A stretch of 6,873 nt of DNA from Candidatus Omnitrophota bacterium (GCA_016206945.1 JACQQP010000101.1:1-6873), one strand, 5' to 3'; positions 1-6,687 are shown, counted from the first letter of the stretch. The notes: generated from the letters alone by a model not told the origin. Program-made: numbers and translations.

Positions 1-217
1 CCTTTTTTTCAGCTTCCGCTTGCTTCTTGTAAGAAGCCGAGCGGTAATCGGTTTGATAAAAACCGCTTCCTTTGAAGATAATCCCGGCACCCGTACCGAT
101 CAGACGACGGACAGAAGCATTGCATTTGGGACAGGTTTTAACGGGTTCCGCCGTAATCAATTGGAACCGCTCAAATTTATAGCTGCAAGCGTCGCACTCA
201 TATTCATATGTCGGCAT
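1..217 (-). CDS. FmdB-family zinc-ribbon protein, C-terminus cut by window edge
   Basis: The first 72 codons of a small zinc-ribbon protein are visible, and the 3' end runs off the window. The N-terminus MPTYEYECDAC is typical of the FmdB/Zn-ribbon_8 family. Two CxxC pairs, C8-C11 and C29-C32, would bind one zinc ion. They are followed by the family's RRLIGTGAGIIFKGSGFY block (about residues 37-54) and a lysine/glutamate-rich tail that begins near residue 63. FmdB proteins are named from a formamidase-operon regulator, but their biochemical role is not settled, so no function is assigned beyond zinc binding. The ATG start is supported by a strong GAGGGGAG Shine-Dalgarno sequence (223-230), 5 nt upstream. 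The gap after dnaJ is 52 nt with no terminator, so it is probably the last visible gene of the hrcA operon. Family assignment is confident; role is not. Confidence 0.9.
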   Translation of the reverse strand, partial: MPTYEYECDACSYKFERFQLITAEPVKTCPKCNASVRRLIGTGAGIIFKGSGFYQTDYRSASYKKQAEAEKK

Positions 218-269
218 CTGAACTCCCCTCTCCCCCACCGTTTGGTTTCGCGCGAACGAACGGTCGGGG

Positions 270-1385
270 CTAAGTTTGCCAGCGACTGAAAAAGCTCTTC
301 GGCTGGCCTGAACCGTCTTTCAATTTCGCAAATTGCTCCAAAATCCTTTTTTCTTCAGCCGATAAACGCTCGGGAACTTCGACGTTGACGCGCACGAGTT
401 CGTCTCCAGTACCATAACCATGAAGGTCGGGCAGACCTTTGCCTCTCAACCGAAACACCTTGCCCGGCTGCGTCCCGCCCGGGATCTTAAGCCGAACTTT
501 TCCATCCAAGGTCGGTACCTCAAGTTCGGTGCCGAGCGCGGCTTGATGAATTCCAATTTTCGCCTCCAAAAGCAAATCGTTTCCGGCGCGCACAAAAACC
601 GGATGTGCTTTTACCGACACATACACGTAAAGGTTCCCCCTGGAGCCGCCGCGTTCGCCTGCTTCTCCCTCCCCGCTCACTTTAAGTTGTGAACCGTCCT
701 CGATTCCCGCCGGAATTTTGACATTCAATTTTCGCATCTTCTGCGCACGGCCGCCTCCGCGACAATCGTGACAGGGCTTCGTAATTTGTCTTCCTTCGCC
801 GTGGCAACGTGGGCACGTCCTCCGCATGGTAAAAAAACCTTGTGAGATCCGAACCTCGCCGTGTCCGCCGCATTGTGAACAAACGCTTTTCACGCTCCCG
901 GGCTCCGCGCCGTCTCCCTTGCAACGATCGCAATGTTCGGCGCGCTGAAACTCAATCGTTATCTCCTTCCCGCGTACGACATCCTCCAACGAAATTTCGA
1001 CTGAATATTCCAAATCTGTGCCACGGATGCCACCCCTTCCACCGCCCCGTCGAGATCTCACACCAAAGAAATCTTCAAACAGATCACCAAAAATATCGCC
1101 AAACCCTTGAAAGGCTCCCTCAAACCCTTCAAACCCCTGGAAACCGCCGCCGCCCAGCGAGTGACCAAACTGATCATACTGGGCGCGCTTCTCGGCATCG
1201 CTCAGTATGGCGTACGCTTCCGCCGCCTCCTTAAAACGTTCCTCTGCGTCCTTGTCCCCCTTATTTCGGTCGGGATGGTATTTGAGTGCCAGTTTCCGGT
1301 AGGCTTTTTTAATTTCATCGGTTGAAGCATTCCGTGAAACACCCAACACCTCATAATAATCTCGTTTATTCGTACCGGTTGCCAT
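270..1385 (-). CDS. dnaJ: Chaperone protein DnaJ (type I Hsp40)
   Basis: This is a 371-aa, full-length type I DnaJ, the co-chaperone that delivers clients to DnaK and stimulates its ATPase. The J-domain is at about residues 8-74, with the essential HPD at 37-39. A Gly/Phe-rich linker follows (about 77-120). The zinc-binding domain has four CxxCxGxG modules, with cysteines 152/155, 169/172, 191/194 and 205/208, all intact. The C-terminal substrate-binding domains (about 215-340) contain conserved GxGxP/GTGDE-like blocks. I chose the ATG at 1385 because it gives the standard MATxTNKRDYYEVLG-like start. An in-frame ATG 11 codons upstream would only add residues overlapping grpE. The grpE stop and dnaJ start share one base (TAATG), with a GGAAGAG ribosome-binding motif nearby, which implies translational coupling. 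dnaK is not adjacent. Confidence 0.97.
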   Translation of the reverse strand: MATGTNKRDYYEVLGVSRNASTDEIKKAYRKLALKYHPDRNKGDKDAEERFKEAAEAYAILSDAEKRAQYDQFGHSLGGGGFQGFEGFEGAFQGFGDIFGDLFEDFFGVRSRRGGGRGGIRGTDLEYSVEISLEDVVRGKEITIEFQRAEHCDRCKGDGAEPGSVKSVCSQCGGHGEVRISQGFFTMRRTCPRCHGEGRQITKPCHDCRGGGRAQKMRKLNVKIPAGIEDGSQLKVSGEGEAGERGGSRGNLYVYVSVKAHPVFVRAGNDLLLEAKIGIHQAALGTELEVPTLDGKVRLKIPGGTQPGKVFRLRGKGLPDLHGYGTGDELVRVNVEVPERLSAEEKRILEQFAKLKDGSGQPKSFFSRWQT

Positions 1386-2014
1386 TAGGTCAACTCTTCC
1401 GTTTTCTCTTCCAAGCACTGCTCTGTTTTCGCTGAGATCTTGACTTTTGCAGGGCGAATTAATTTACCGTTCAATTGATAACCTGCCAGCACCTCTTCCA
1501 CTACAATTCCCTCAGACGCGTCCCGAACAACGATATGTCCTACGGCCTCATGCAGATGCGGATCAAACGCTTTTCCAAGCGCCTCAAGTCTCCTCAAACC
1601 GCGCCCGGTAAGCACGTTGAGCATCTGTTTCTGAATCAACAAGAATCCTTCCCGAAGCGGCTTTGCTTTCTCATCATCTGAGGGGAGATGAGCCAATGCA
1701 AGTTCAAAATTATCTAGGATGGGAAGCAAATCAAGCATCAGATCTTCAAGGACATACTTAAGAAAATCTTCGCGCTCTTTCGCAAGCCGCTTTCTTGCAT
1801 TGTCGAAATCGGCAGCAGAACGTAGAAGCTGGTCTTGAAGGTTGCGAAACTCCCCCGCCTTCCGTAAAAGCTCCTCGTACTCGGCACGACTTATGTCGAC
1901 GGGTTTATTTTCGGCCGAGGCCGTTTCACCCGAACGCTTCTCGCTCGGATCAGGATCTGCCTTCGCCTCACCCTTGCTTGCTGGCTCTAACTTTTCCTTC
2001 TCATGTTTTGTCAT
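1385..2014 (-). CDS. grpE: Nucleotide exchange factor GrpE
   Basis: GrpE is the dimeric cytoplasmic factor that releases ADP from DnaK and resets the chaperone cycle. The 209-aa length is normal. The first 40 or so residues are charged and probably disordered. A long coiled-coil helix covers about 45-95 (core RSAADFDNARKRLAKERE), and the compact beta domain is at about 147-195. The family signature is present: FDPHLHEAV at 150-158, then GYQLNGKLIRPAKVKI at 178-193. The ATG lies 1 nt after the hrcA stop, with no strong Shine-Dalgarno of its own, so translation probably depends on coupling to hrcA. The TAA stop overlaps the dnaJ ATG. It is part of the CIRCE-controlled hrcA-grpE-dnaJ cluster. 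Confidence 0.97.
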   Translation of the reverse strand: MTKHEKEKLEPASKGEAKADPDPSEKRSGETASAENKPVDISRAEYEELLRKAGEFRNLQDQLLRSAADFDNARKRLAKEREDFLKYVLEDLMLDLLPILDNFELALAHLPSDDEKAKPLREGFLLIQKQMLNVLTGRGLRRLEALGKAFDPHLHEAVGHIVVRDASEGIVVEEVLAGYQLNGKLIRPAKVKISAKTEQCLEEKTEELT

Positions 2015-2015
2015 C

Positions 2016-3050
2016 TTACAACCACTGCTCTAAAACCTCACCGAAACGGCGGCCTACAAAATCGACCAACGGAATAACTTTGCCATATTCCATTCGCCGA
2101 GGCCCCAAAATACCGAGCGTTCCAACGGTTCTATCCTTAACTCGATAACGCGTGGTGACAACAGAGCAATCCCAAATATCTTCGCAATGATGCTCAAATC
2201 CAATTCTAACTTGGACGCCTTCACGATCGCGATTTCCTTGTACCAAATCCATAAGAGAATCTCTTGCCTCAAGCGTCTTAAAAAGAAGGCGCGACTTTTG
2301 CCAATCATGGAACTCCGGCTGCTCCAAAATATACCGCGATCCTTCCAGTGCAAGGCGTCTCTGCTCCACCTTCGGGAATCCATCACGGATAATGTCCAAA
2401 GCCGTACGATATAGAACGCGAAGCGAATCTCCTGCTTGGGCCAACTTGCTCAGCACATAAGACTTGACCTCGGCCAAAAGCATTCCTCTCAATTCCTCAT
2501 TGAGAAACTGATTCATCCGAATCAGCTCTTCACCTGGAATTTCCTCTTTCATATCGATAATCCGATCTTGAACAAAGCCATTTTCCGTAACCCACACAAC
2601 CAACAAACGGTCATTTCCCAAAAGCGTAAGTTCAATACGTTTAAGAACCAATCCCTCAAAGGCGGGAAATACGACAAGCCCTGCTTGCTCCGAAAGTGTA
2701 GAGAGAATCTTGGAAGTCCGTTCAATCAACGTCTCGATATTATCCATATGTTCCCGATATTCGCGAGCAACAAGGGCAGCAACGTGGGGTCCAAGTTTTT
2801 CCTTCGCAATAAGATGATCCACAAAATAACGATAGCCTCGGTCCGTAGGTACGCGCCCTGCAGAAGTATGAGGCTGCTTGATATACCCCTCTTCTTCAAG
2901 GTCGTGCATTTCATTGCGAACCGTTGCAGGCGAGAGTTCCTGCCGATATGATTTTGCGATCGCTCGTGAGCCTACAGGGCATATGGTTTTCACATAGCTA
3001 CCCACGATGATTCCAAGAATATCCTTCTGACGCTCTGTTAGCTCAGACAT
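2016..3050 (-). CDS. hrcA: Heat-inducible transcription repressor HrcA
   Basis: HrcA is the dimeric repressor that binds the CIRCE operator and represses class I heat-shock operons. In studied species its folding and activity depend on GroEL. At 344 aa it has normal length. The N-terminal winged helix-turn-helix (about 1-75) contains the hallmark stretch SPATVRNEMHDLEEEGYI followed by QPHTSAGRVPTDRGYRYFVD. The central and C-terminal GAF-like dimerisation region ends with the conserved GTLGILGPRRMEYGKVIPLVD (about 310-330). The ATG at 3050 is supported by an AAGGA Shine-Dalgarno (3060-3064) 9 nt upstream. A near-consensus CIRCE lies in the upstream region, so autoregulation is expected. It is the first gene of the tightly packed heat-shock operon, and grpE begins 1 nt after its stop. 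Confidence 0.97.
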   Translation of the reverse strand: MSELTERQKDILGIIVGSYVKTICPVGSRAIAKSYRQELSPATVRNEMHDLEEEGYIKQPHTSAGRVPTDRGYRYFVDHLIAKEKLGPHVAALVAREYREHMDNIETLIERTSKILSTLSEQAGLVVFPAFEGLVLKRIELTLLGNDRLLVVWVTENGFVQDRIIDMKEEIPGEELIRMNQFLNEELRGMLLAEVKSYVLSKLAQAGDSLRVLYRTALDIIRDGFPKVEQRRLALEGSRYILEQPEFHDWQKSRLLFKTLEARDSLMDLVQGNRDREGVQVRIGFEHHCEDIWDCSVVTTRYRVKDRTVGTLGILGPRRMEYGKVIPLVDFVGRRFGEVLEQWL

Positions 3051-3059
3051 AAAAATTGG

Positions 3060-3064
3060 TCCTT
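3060..3064 (-). promoter_or_regulatory. Shine-Dalgarno of hrcA
   Basis: AAGGA on the minus strand, 9 nt before the hrcA ATG. It confirms that start. It lies only 2 nt after the end of the downstream arm of the 13-bp inverted repeat, so leader folding could influence ribosome access. Confidence 0.7.
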
Positions 3065-3066
3065 AA

Positions 3067-3176
3067 CCCGTTAGAGATTTTATCCGAGAACAAATTTTTT
3101 CCCATATTTACATTAGACTTTTTTAACGTAAGTCGCGAATAATAGCGTATACCGCATTTGAAGAATCTCTAACGGG
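3067..3176. repeat. 13-bp perfect inverted repeat bracketing most of the hrcA leader
   Basis: CCCGTTAGAGATT at 3067-3079 is the exact reverse complement of AATCTCTAACGGG at 3164-3176, with 84 bp between the arms. A 13-bp perfect match in a region this short is very unlikely by chance. In the predicted hrcA transcript the arms could pair into a 13-bp stem closing a long loop, with the downstream arm ending 2 nt before the Shine-Dalgarno. Alternatively, the 110 bp could be a small non-autonomous element with terminal inverted repeats. I see no obvious target-site duplication in the flanks. The repeat itself is certain; its role is inference. Confidence 0.85.
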
Positions 3177-3217
3177 GCTCGACACATTCATCCATATGGA
3201 CTTCGGAATAACACGGA

Positions 3218-3244
3218 TTAGCGCTCTAACACTTTGAGTGCTAA
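3218..3244 (-). promoter_or_regulatory. CIRCE operator (HrcA binding site)
   Basis: On the minus strand the halves are TTAGCACTC (3236-3244) and GAGCGCTAA (3218-3226), separated by exactly 9 bp. The established CIRCE consensus is TTAGCACTC-N9-GAGTGCTAA, so 17 of 18 positions match; the single change is GAGCGC for GAGTGC. The site begins 4 bp after the predicted -10 box, where bound HrcA would cover the transcription start. That is the usual arrangement for HrcA-controlled hrcA and groE operons. It sits 168 bp upstream of the hrcA ATG, which is farther than usual and leaves a long leader. Confidence 0.95.
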
Positions 3245-3248
3245 ATCA

Positions 3249-3277
3249 ATCTTATCACGCACGAACTCCCTATTCAA
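3249..3277 (-). promoter_or_regulatory. Predicted sigma-70/sigma-A promoter of the hrcA operon
   Basis: The -35 box TTGAAT (3272-3277) and -10 box TAAGAT (3249-3254) are separated by exactly 17 bp. Each matches the consensus at 4 of 6 positions. The predicted transcription start is about 3241-3243, inside the first CIRCE half-site, which is the strongest reason to believe this promoter. The transcript leader would be about 190 nt. There is no clear terminator between the upstream lipoprotein gene and this promoter, so some read-through into hrcA is possible. Confidence 0.7.
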
Positions 3278-3348
3278 GAACTGGTATCCGGCGTAGAACA
3301 AACCGGTTGTAACGACGGGAAGGACCCAAAAAGAACTGGGATGTAGAC

Positions 3349-4737
3349 TTAAGCAAGAAGACCGGCAATGCTCAGTTTTTTCTCCCGAAAAAGATCAAGC
3401 CGCTCAGGAAACAGCTGAAGGATGGCGGATGCACCACCGGGTTCCCAAACCAATTCTAGGTATTGGTATTTGTCAAATCGATAGCTCCTCACAAGATCAG
3501 CAAACTCACGAAGGATCAAATTGAAAAGGTAGAGAACGTCTTCATCCGAAATCACCTGATCGATTGTCTTTTGAGATTCTCGCCTCATCCCCTTCGTTAG
3601 AAAATCAAAGTAAAGCGCAAAGTGAGGTTGATCCCGAGCTGACCCCATTTCATCGGGACGGTGCTGGTAATTAAAATTGATCTGTGCATGCTGAACCGTA
3701 TGACGAATTCGCTCATCTGCCAATAAGAGCGCTTGCACCCTCCGGTTGAGTTGCCGCGCTAAAAATTCCCCGAGAAAAATCTCATCAACTTGAAACCGTT
3801 CCGGCCAAGCTTCCAAGTTCTTGTCAAGATCAAGCTCAGGCGGCAAGGGAACTTTACGTAGCTGTTTTGTGTCATCAACGTAGTAGAAAGGAATCACCTG
3901 CGCAATCTTAAACTGCCTTTCAAAAGGCTTAACGACAAACATATACTCAAGTTCTGTACCCGAGGGATACGAAAACGTAACCGCAGAAGTGCCAGGCCTC
4001 GGCTCAAAAGTCTCTTTCAATTTGACATAAACCAACGCTTGGTCATCACGATAGGAACGGCTTTTCATCTCTTCGATGGCAATGCGAACGACTTCCTTAT
4101 CTTCAAGAGAAATAAGAAAATCATAAAATAGCGGTGAAACACTATCAGGGGTCGGCCGGCGAGCAAAGTAAAGCCTCGTCAGCTCATCGAAATCAAGTAC
4201 TCCCACATCCCGCAATAGGCCCCGCACCGGTTTTTCCCACAGAACGGACCGATTAAATTTCAGCTCGTGCAGTACGCGTTTTCGGTATTCATTACGTGAA
4301 ATATCCCACAAACGGACACGACGGACATCATCCATATAACCCATGAGCACCAACTGAAGTCCCGTAGATTCCACATCGGTTGCCTGGAGGACATAAAAGT
4401 CAAGCTTCCTGTCCGAGCTCAACAAAACCCTTGAAATCGTAAAGAGGACGTTCTCAAGCTGATCCATCGCCTCGGCTTCCGGCTCGAAGAGGGAATCCAA
4501 ATTCGCAACTTGCCCGGATAAAATTTCCTGCCGAATGTCCGTTTGAAAAAGTCTCTTTAACGGAAGAAACACGCCTATGGTGTTACCCGCAAACTTGACT
4601 TCCACGTTCTCAATTTTATATTCTTTGCTGCAAATTTCCTTAATGGCGCTCTCGACCTTCGCCTCGGGATAGGTAGCTTTGTCGCATCCTGCAAGCACAA
4701 AGACCATTAGCCCGAAAAGGCTACCTCTCACCGTCAT
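3349..4737 (-). CDS. Putative lipoprotein of unknown function
   Basis: I do not recognise a family for this protein, 462 aa from the chosen start. The N-terminus MTVRGSLFGLMVFVLAGC is a short signal peptide with a good lipobox (LAGC), so Cys18 should be lipidated after signal peptidase II cleavage. Asp19 follows the cysteine; in Enterobacteria Asp at +2 retains lipoproteins in the inner membrane, but whether that rule holds here is unknown. The mature part is soluble-looking, rich in charged and aromatic residues, with no repeats or catalytic motif I can name. The frame stays open back to 4995, but that extension runs through a terminator and a repeat, would start with TTG and would bury the signal peptide. 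The ATG at 4737 lies in the end of the 175-bp repeat. A GTG two codons later (4729-4731), just outside the repeat, is an equally plausible start. Neither has a good Shine-Dalgarno. Confidence 0.75.
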   Translation of the reverse strand: MTVRGSLFGLMVFVLAGCDKATYPEAKVESAIKEICSKEYKIENVEVKFAGNTIGVFLPLKRLFQTDIRQEILSGQVANLDSLFEPEAEAMDQLENVLFTISRVLLSSDRKLDFYVLQATDVESTGLQLVLMGYMDDVRRVRLWDISRNEYRKRVLHELKFNRSVLWEKPVRGLLRDVGVLDFDELTRLYFARRPTPDSVSPLFYDFLISLEDKEVVRIAIEEMKSRSYRDDQALVYVKLKETFEPRPGTSAVTFSYPSGTELEYMFVVKPFERQFKIAQVIPFYYVDDTKQLRKVPLPPELDLDKNLEAWPERFQVDEIFLGEFLARQLNRRVQALLLADERIRHTVQHAQINFNYQHRPDEMGSARDQPHFALYFDFLTKGMRRESQKTIDQVISDEDVLYLFNLILREFADLVRSYRFDKYQYLELVWEPGGASAILQLFPERLDLFREKKLSIAGLLA

Positions 4738-4906
4738 TGCGAGGCAATGCTTCCACGCGTGGCCGAAGTTCGCCAAAGTTCGGCGGAATCCGTCCGGCCG
4801 CCGTTGGCGAGCCTCGCCTCCGGCGGGACGAATCTCGCCGATGGCTGGCGGACAATCTAAGTACTCAGAGATCGCCGCGCCTCGCTTTGCGAGTCTCGCA
4901 ATGACG
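4732..4906. repeat. 175-bp GC-rich element with 12-bp terminal inverted repeats (GTCATTGCGAG type)
   Basis: CGTCATTGCGAG (4732-4743) and CTCGCAATGACG (4895-4906) are perfect reverse complements and bound the element. Inside is a second imperfect inverted pair: TTCGGCGGAATCCGTCC near 4779-4795 against the reverse complement of GGGACGAATCTCGCCGA near 4825-4841. The segment is visibly more GC-rich than its surroundings. CGTCATTGCGAG/CTCGCAATGACG ends, with an adjoining GCGAAGCG- and GCGGCGATCTC-like core, resemble short dispersed palindromic repeats known from many bacterial genomes; this is from memory, not a search. No target-site duplication is obvious. It separates the ftsH terminator from the lipoprotein gene and provides that gene's ATG. 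Confidence 0.85.
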
Positions 4907-4940
4907 CTCGTAATCTGTTTGTACAACTCACTCTTCATGT

Positions 4941-4969
4941 AAAAAAATGGCGGAGCAAAATGCTCCGCC
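4941..4969 (-). terminator. Rho-independent terminator after the ftsH-like gene
   Basis: On the minus strand a perfect 9-bp stem GGCGGAGCA / TGCTCCGCC (4949-4969) closes a TTT loop and is followed by A and seven T residues (4941-4947). It starts 26 nt after the FtsH stop codon. The opposite strand has no comparable T-tract, so it acts leftward only. It separates the ftsH transcription unit from the lipoprotein gene. Confidence 0.93.
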
Positions 4970-4995
4970 TTTCCTCTTAGTAACTTAAAGCCCAA

Positions 4996-6687
4996 TTAAC
5001 TTCCCTTGCCCGATTCCTGATTCGTACCAGACGATAATCCCTTAGAATCTTCAATGGGAGCCTTCTGAAAAGCGCGGGGATTGGCTTTGCCATATTCCGC
5101 AAAAATCGCTTCAATGTCATCGTACTCGAGCTCCTGTCTCACCAAAAGCTCATGAGCGAACCGCTCAAAAATGACCCGTTCCCGCTTCAGGAGCTCTTCC
5201 ACCTCCTGCAATGCTTCCTTCAAGATTCGATTCGTATCATCGTTCAGCTTCGCCTTGACGGTTTCCGAAAGCTCCTTTTCCGGAACATCGCTGTAGTTTC
5301 CAATATAACCCGACACTCCCATGCCCAAATTCCATACCATAAAATGAGCTTTGCGCATGGCATTGCGAAAATCAGAGTAAACGCCGTCGGTCGTCACACC
5401 CTTGTGAACTTTTTCTGCAACATAACCAGCAATCGATACTTTGATATCAGCAAGGAGAGCCTCCCGATCCTGCGTAAAATACTCTTCTCGCGGCTGATGA
5501 TGAACAACGCCAAGAGTCCCCATTTTGCGAGGAATAATGGAGGCCTTGAACACATCATCCGTCGGGTGAAGCAAAAACAAAGTCACCAGATGCCCAGCTT
5601 CATGATAGGCCGTCATCTGCTTTTCGGAATCCTGCATCTTGATTTTATTCTTAATACCAAGTTCAATCCTTTCGATTGCTTCTGTAATCTCTTTGTAGGT
5701 AACTAAGTCTTTCCCATTGCGGGTTGCGATCAATGCCGATTCCTTCACAACATTTTCGATTTCCGCCGGTGACTTTCCCACCGCTTTTCTGGCCAAATGC
5801 CCCACGTCAATACCCGCGTCATGCTTGACCTTACCCAAATAATATTGAAAAAGCTTCTCGCGCCCTTCAAGTCCCGGCCGAGTAATGTATACCTTTCGAT
5901 CGAAACGTCCCGGGCGAAGAAGGGCCGGATCGAGTACCTCTTCTTGTGCATTCGTAGCACCGATTATAATCACATTTTCCTCGCGGCCCTGCAACCCATC
6001 CATTTCGACGAGCAGCTGGTTTTGGGTTGAATTCGTTTCAGAACCACCGCCAAACTGATTAAATACGCGGTTCCGTCCCATGGCATCCAACTCGTCGATA
6101 AACACAACGCATCCGCCAAAACCATAAGCAAGCGCGCGTGCTTTCTTAAAAAGTTTGCGGACGCGCGAAGCGCCGACGCCGACAAAGATCTCGACAAATT
6201 CACTCGCCGACATAGAGAGAAAGGGCAATCCGGCCTCAGTTGCAATGGCTTTAGCCAAATAAGTTTTTCCGCAACCTGGAGGACCGACCATCAAAATACC
6301 GCGGAGAATTTTACCGCCGATTTGCTTCAACCGGGCGTGATCCTTAATGAGTTGAACCACTTCCCAAGCCTCTTCCTTGGCTTCGTCAATTCCAATCACA
6401 TCGGAAAAACGGATGTTCACATCACTTGCCTTGATCGTTTTCTTGTCCATCTTGGCAAAACCATCGCGCATGACGGTCAAATACATGTAAACAAAGATGA
6501 TCGCGTTCATCGCCACCATCAACATCTGAAGCGGCATCGTTGCAAGCGTAATATTTCTGTAGTAAGATTCAAGGGACATCATCCCCCATACAGCAAGAAT
6601 GACCAAAACAACAGAGGCCACTGCGATTAATATCCTCGTGCGGTAATTTAAGAAATGCATTTTCATACGCCGATAGTAATTACTCAT
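4996..6687 (-). CDS. ftsH: FtsH-family membrane-bound ATP-dependent zinc metalloprotease, short-loop variant
   Basis: This 563-aa protein is an FtsH-type AAA protease, which extracts and degrades membrane and damaged cytoplasmic proteins as a hexamer. Two membrane segments are predicted at about 18-37 and 52-72. The AAA domain has Walker A GPPGCGKT (135-142), pore loop FVG (168-170), Walker B VVFIDE (194-199) and a second region of homology ending LLRPGRFDR, with arginine-finger candidates R261 and R264. The protease domain has HEAGH at 362-366 and Asp439 as the likely third zinc ligand, so it should be active. The loop between the membrane segments is only about 14 residues, whereas classical FtsH has a periplasmic domain of roughly 70-80. 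The SRH motif also carries one extra residue (GATNAQEEVLDP). The C-terminal 30 or so residues look disordered. The ATG at 6687 has a weak Shine-Dalgarno and an in-frame TAG seven codons upstream. It could be a paralogue beside a classical FtsH elsewhere. Confidence 0.93.
   Translation of the reverse strand: MSNYYRRMKMHFLNYRTRILIAVASVVLVILAVWGMMSLESYYRNITLATMPLQMLMVAMNAIIFVYMYLTVMRDGFAKMDKKTIKASDVNIRFSDVIGIDEAKEEAWEVVQLIKDHARLKQIGGKILRGILMVGPPGCGKTYLAKAIATEAGLPFLSMSASEFVEIFVGVGASRVRKLFKKARALAYGFGGCVVFIDELDAMGRNRVFNQFGGGSETNSTQNQLLVEMDGLQGREENVIIIGATNAQEEVLDPALLRPGRFDRKVYITRPGLEGREKLFQYYLGKVKHDAGIDVGHLARKAVGKSPAEIENVVKESALIATRNGKDLVTYKEITEAIERIELGIKNKIKMQDSEKQMTAYHEAGHLVTLFLLHPTDDVFKASIIPRKMGTLGVVHHQPREEYFTQDREALLADIKVSIAGYVAEKVHKGVTTDGVYSDFRNAMRKAHFMVWNLGMGVSGYIGNYSDVPEKELSETVKAKLNDDTNRILKEALQEVEELLKRERVIFERFAHELLVRQELEYDDIEAIFAEYGKANPRAFQKAPIEDSKGLSSGTNQESGKGS

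Larger units (their letters stand above)
3218..3346 (-). other. Protein-like open frame across the hrcA promoter and CIRCE (possible frameshifted tail or chance)
   Basis: In a frame different from the lipoprotein gene, the minus strand encodes LHPSSF, then a hydrophobic stretch WVLPVVTTGLFYAGYQFL, then a charged helix-like segment NREFVRDKIDLALKVLER, and stops at the TAA formed by the last bases of CIRCE. No ATG precedes it in frame; the frame opens only at about 3394, inside the lipoprotein gene. It could be the displaced C-terminal membrane anchor of the upstream gene after a frameshift, a small protein with an unusual start, or coincidence. About 40 open codons can occur by chance. I do not claim it as a gene. 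Confidence 0.2.

Noticed and set aside
842..1234. Plus-strand open frame opposite dnaJ
   Set aside because: Arginine- and proline-rich shadow of the dnaJ coding sequence with no family features.
1386..1418. Longer DnaJ starting 11 codons upstream
   Set aside because: The extra residues overlap grpE and are not part of the DnaJ family N-terminus; the ATG at 1385 gives the standard J-domain start.
2436..2951. 171-codon plus-strand open frame opposite hrcA
   Set aside because: Shadow of hrcA; no ribosome binding site or domain evidence.
3105..3162. Second promoter inside the hrcA leader (TATTAT- and TAAATA-like boxes)
   Set aside because: None has a matching -35 at proper spacing; AT-rich sequence gives such boxes easily.
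3301..3340. Possible terminator after the lipoprotein gene (CCCA...TGGG hairpin and AACCGGTT palindrome)
   Set aside because: The stem is only 4 bp and no T-tract follows; the palindrome is short and probably chance.
4738..4995. N-terminal extension of the lipoprotein frame back to a TTG start just after the ftsH stop
   Set aside because: It crosses the intrinsic terminator and the palindromic element, has no ribosome binding site, and would leave the signal peptide internal.
5152..5706. 184-codon plus-strand open frame opposite the ftsH-like gene
   Set aside because: Antisense to highly conserved protease-domain sequence, and no recognisable protein.
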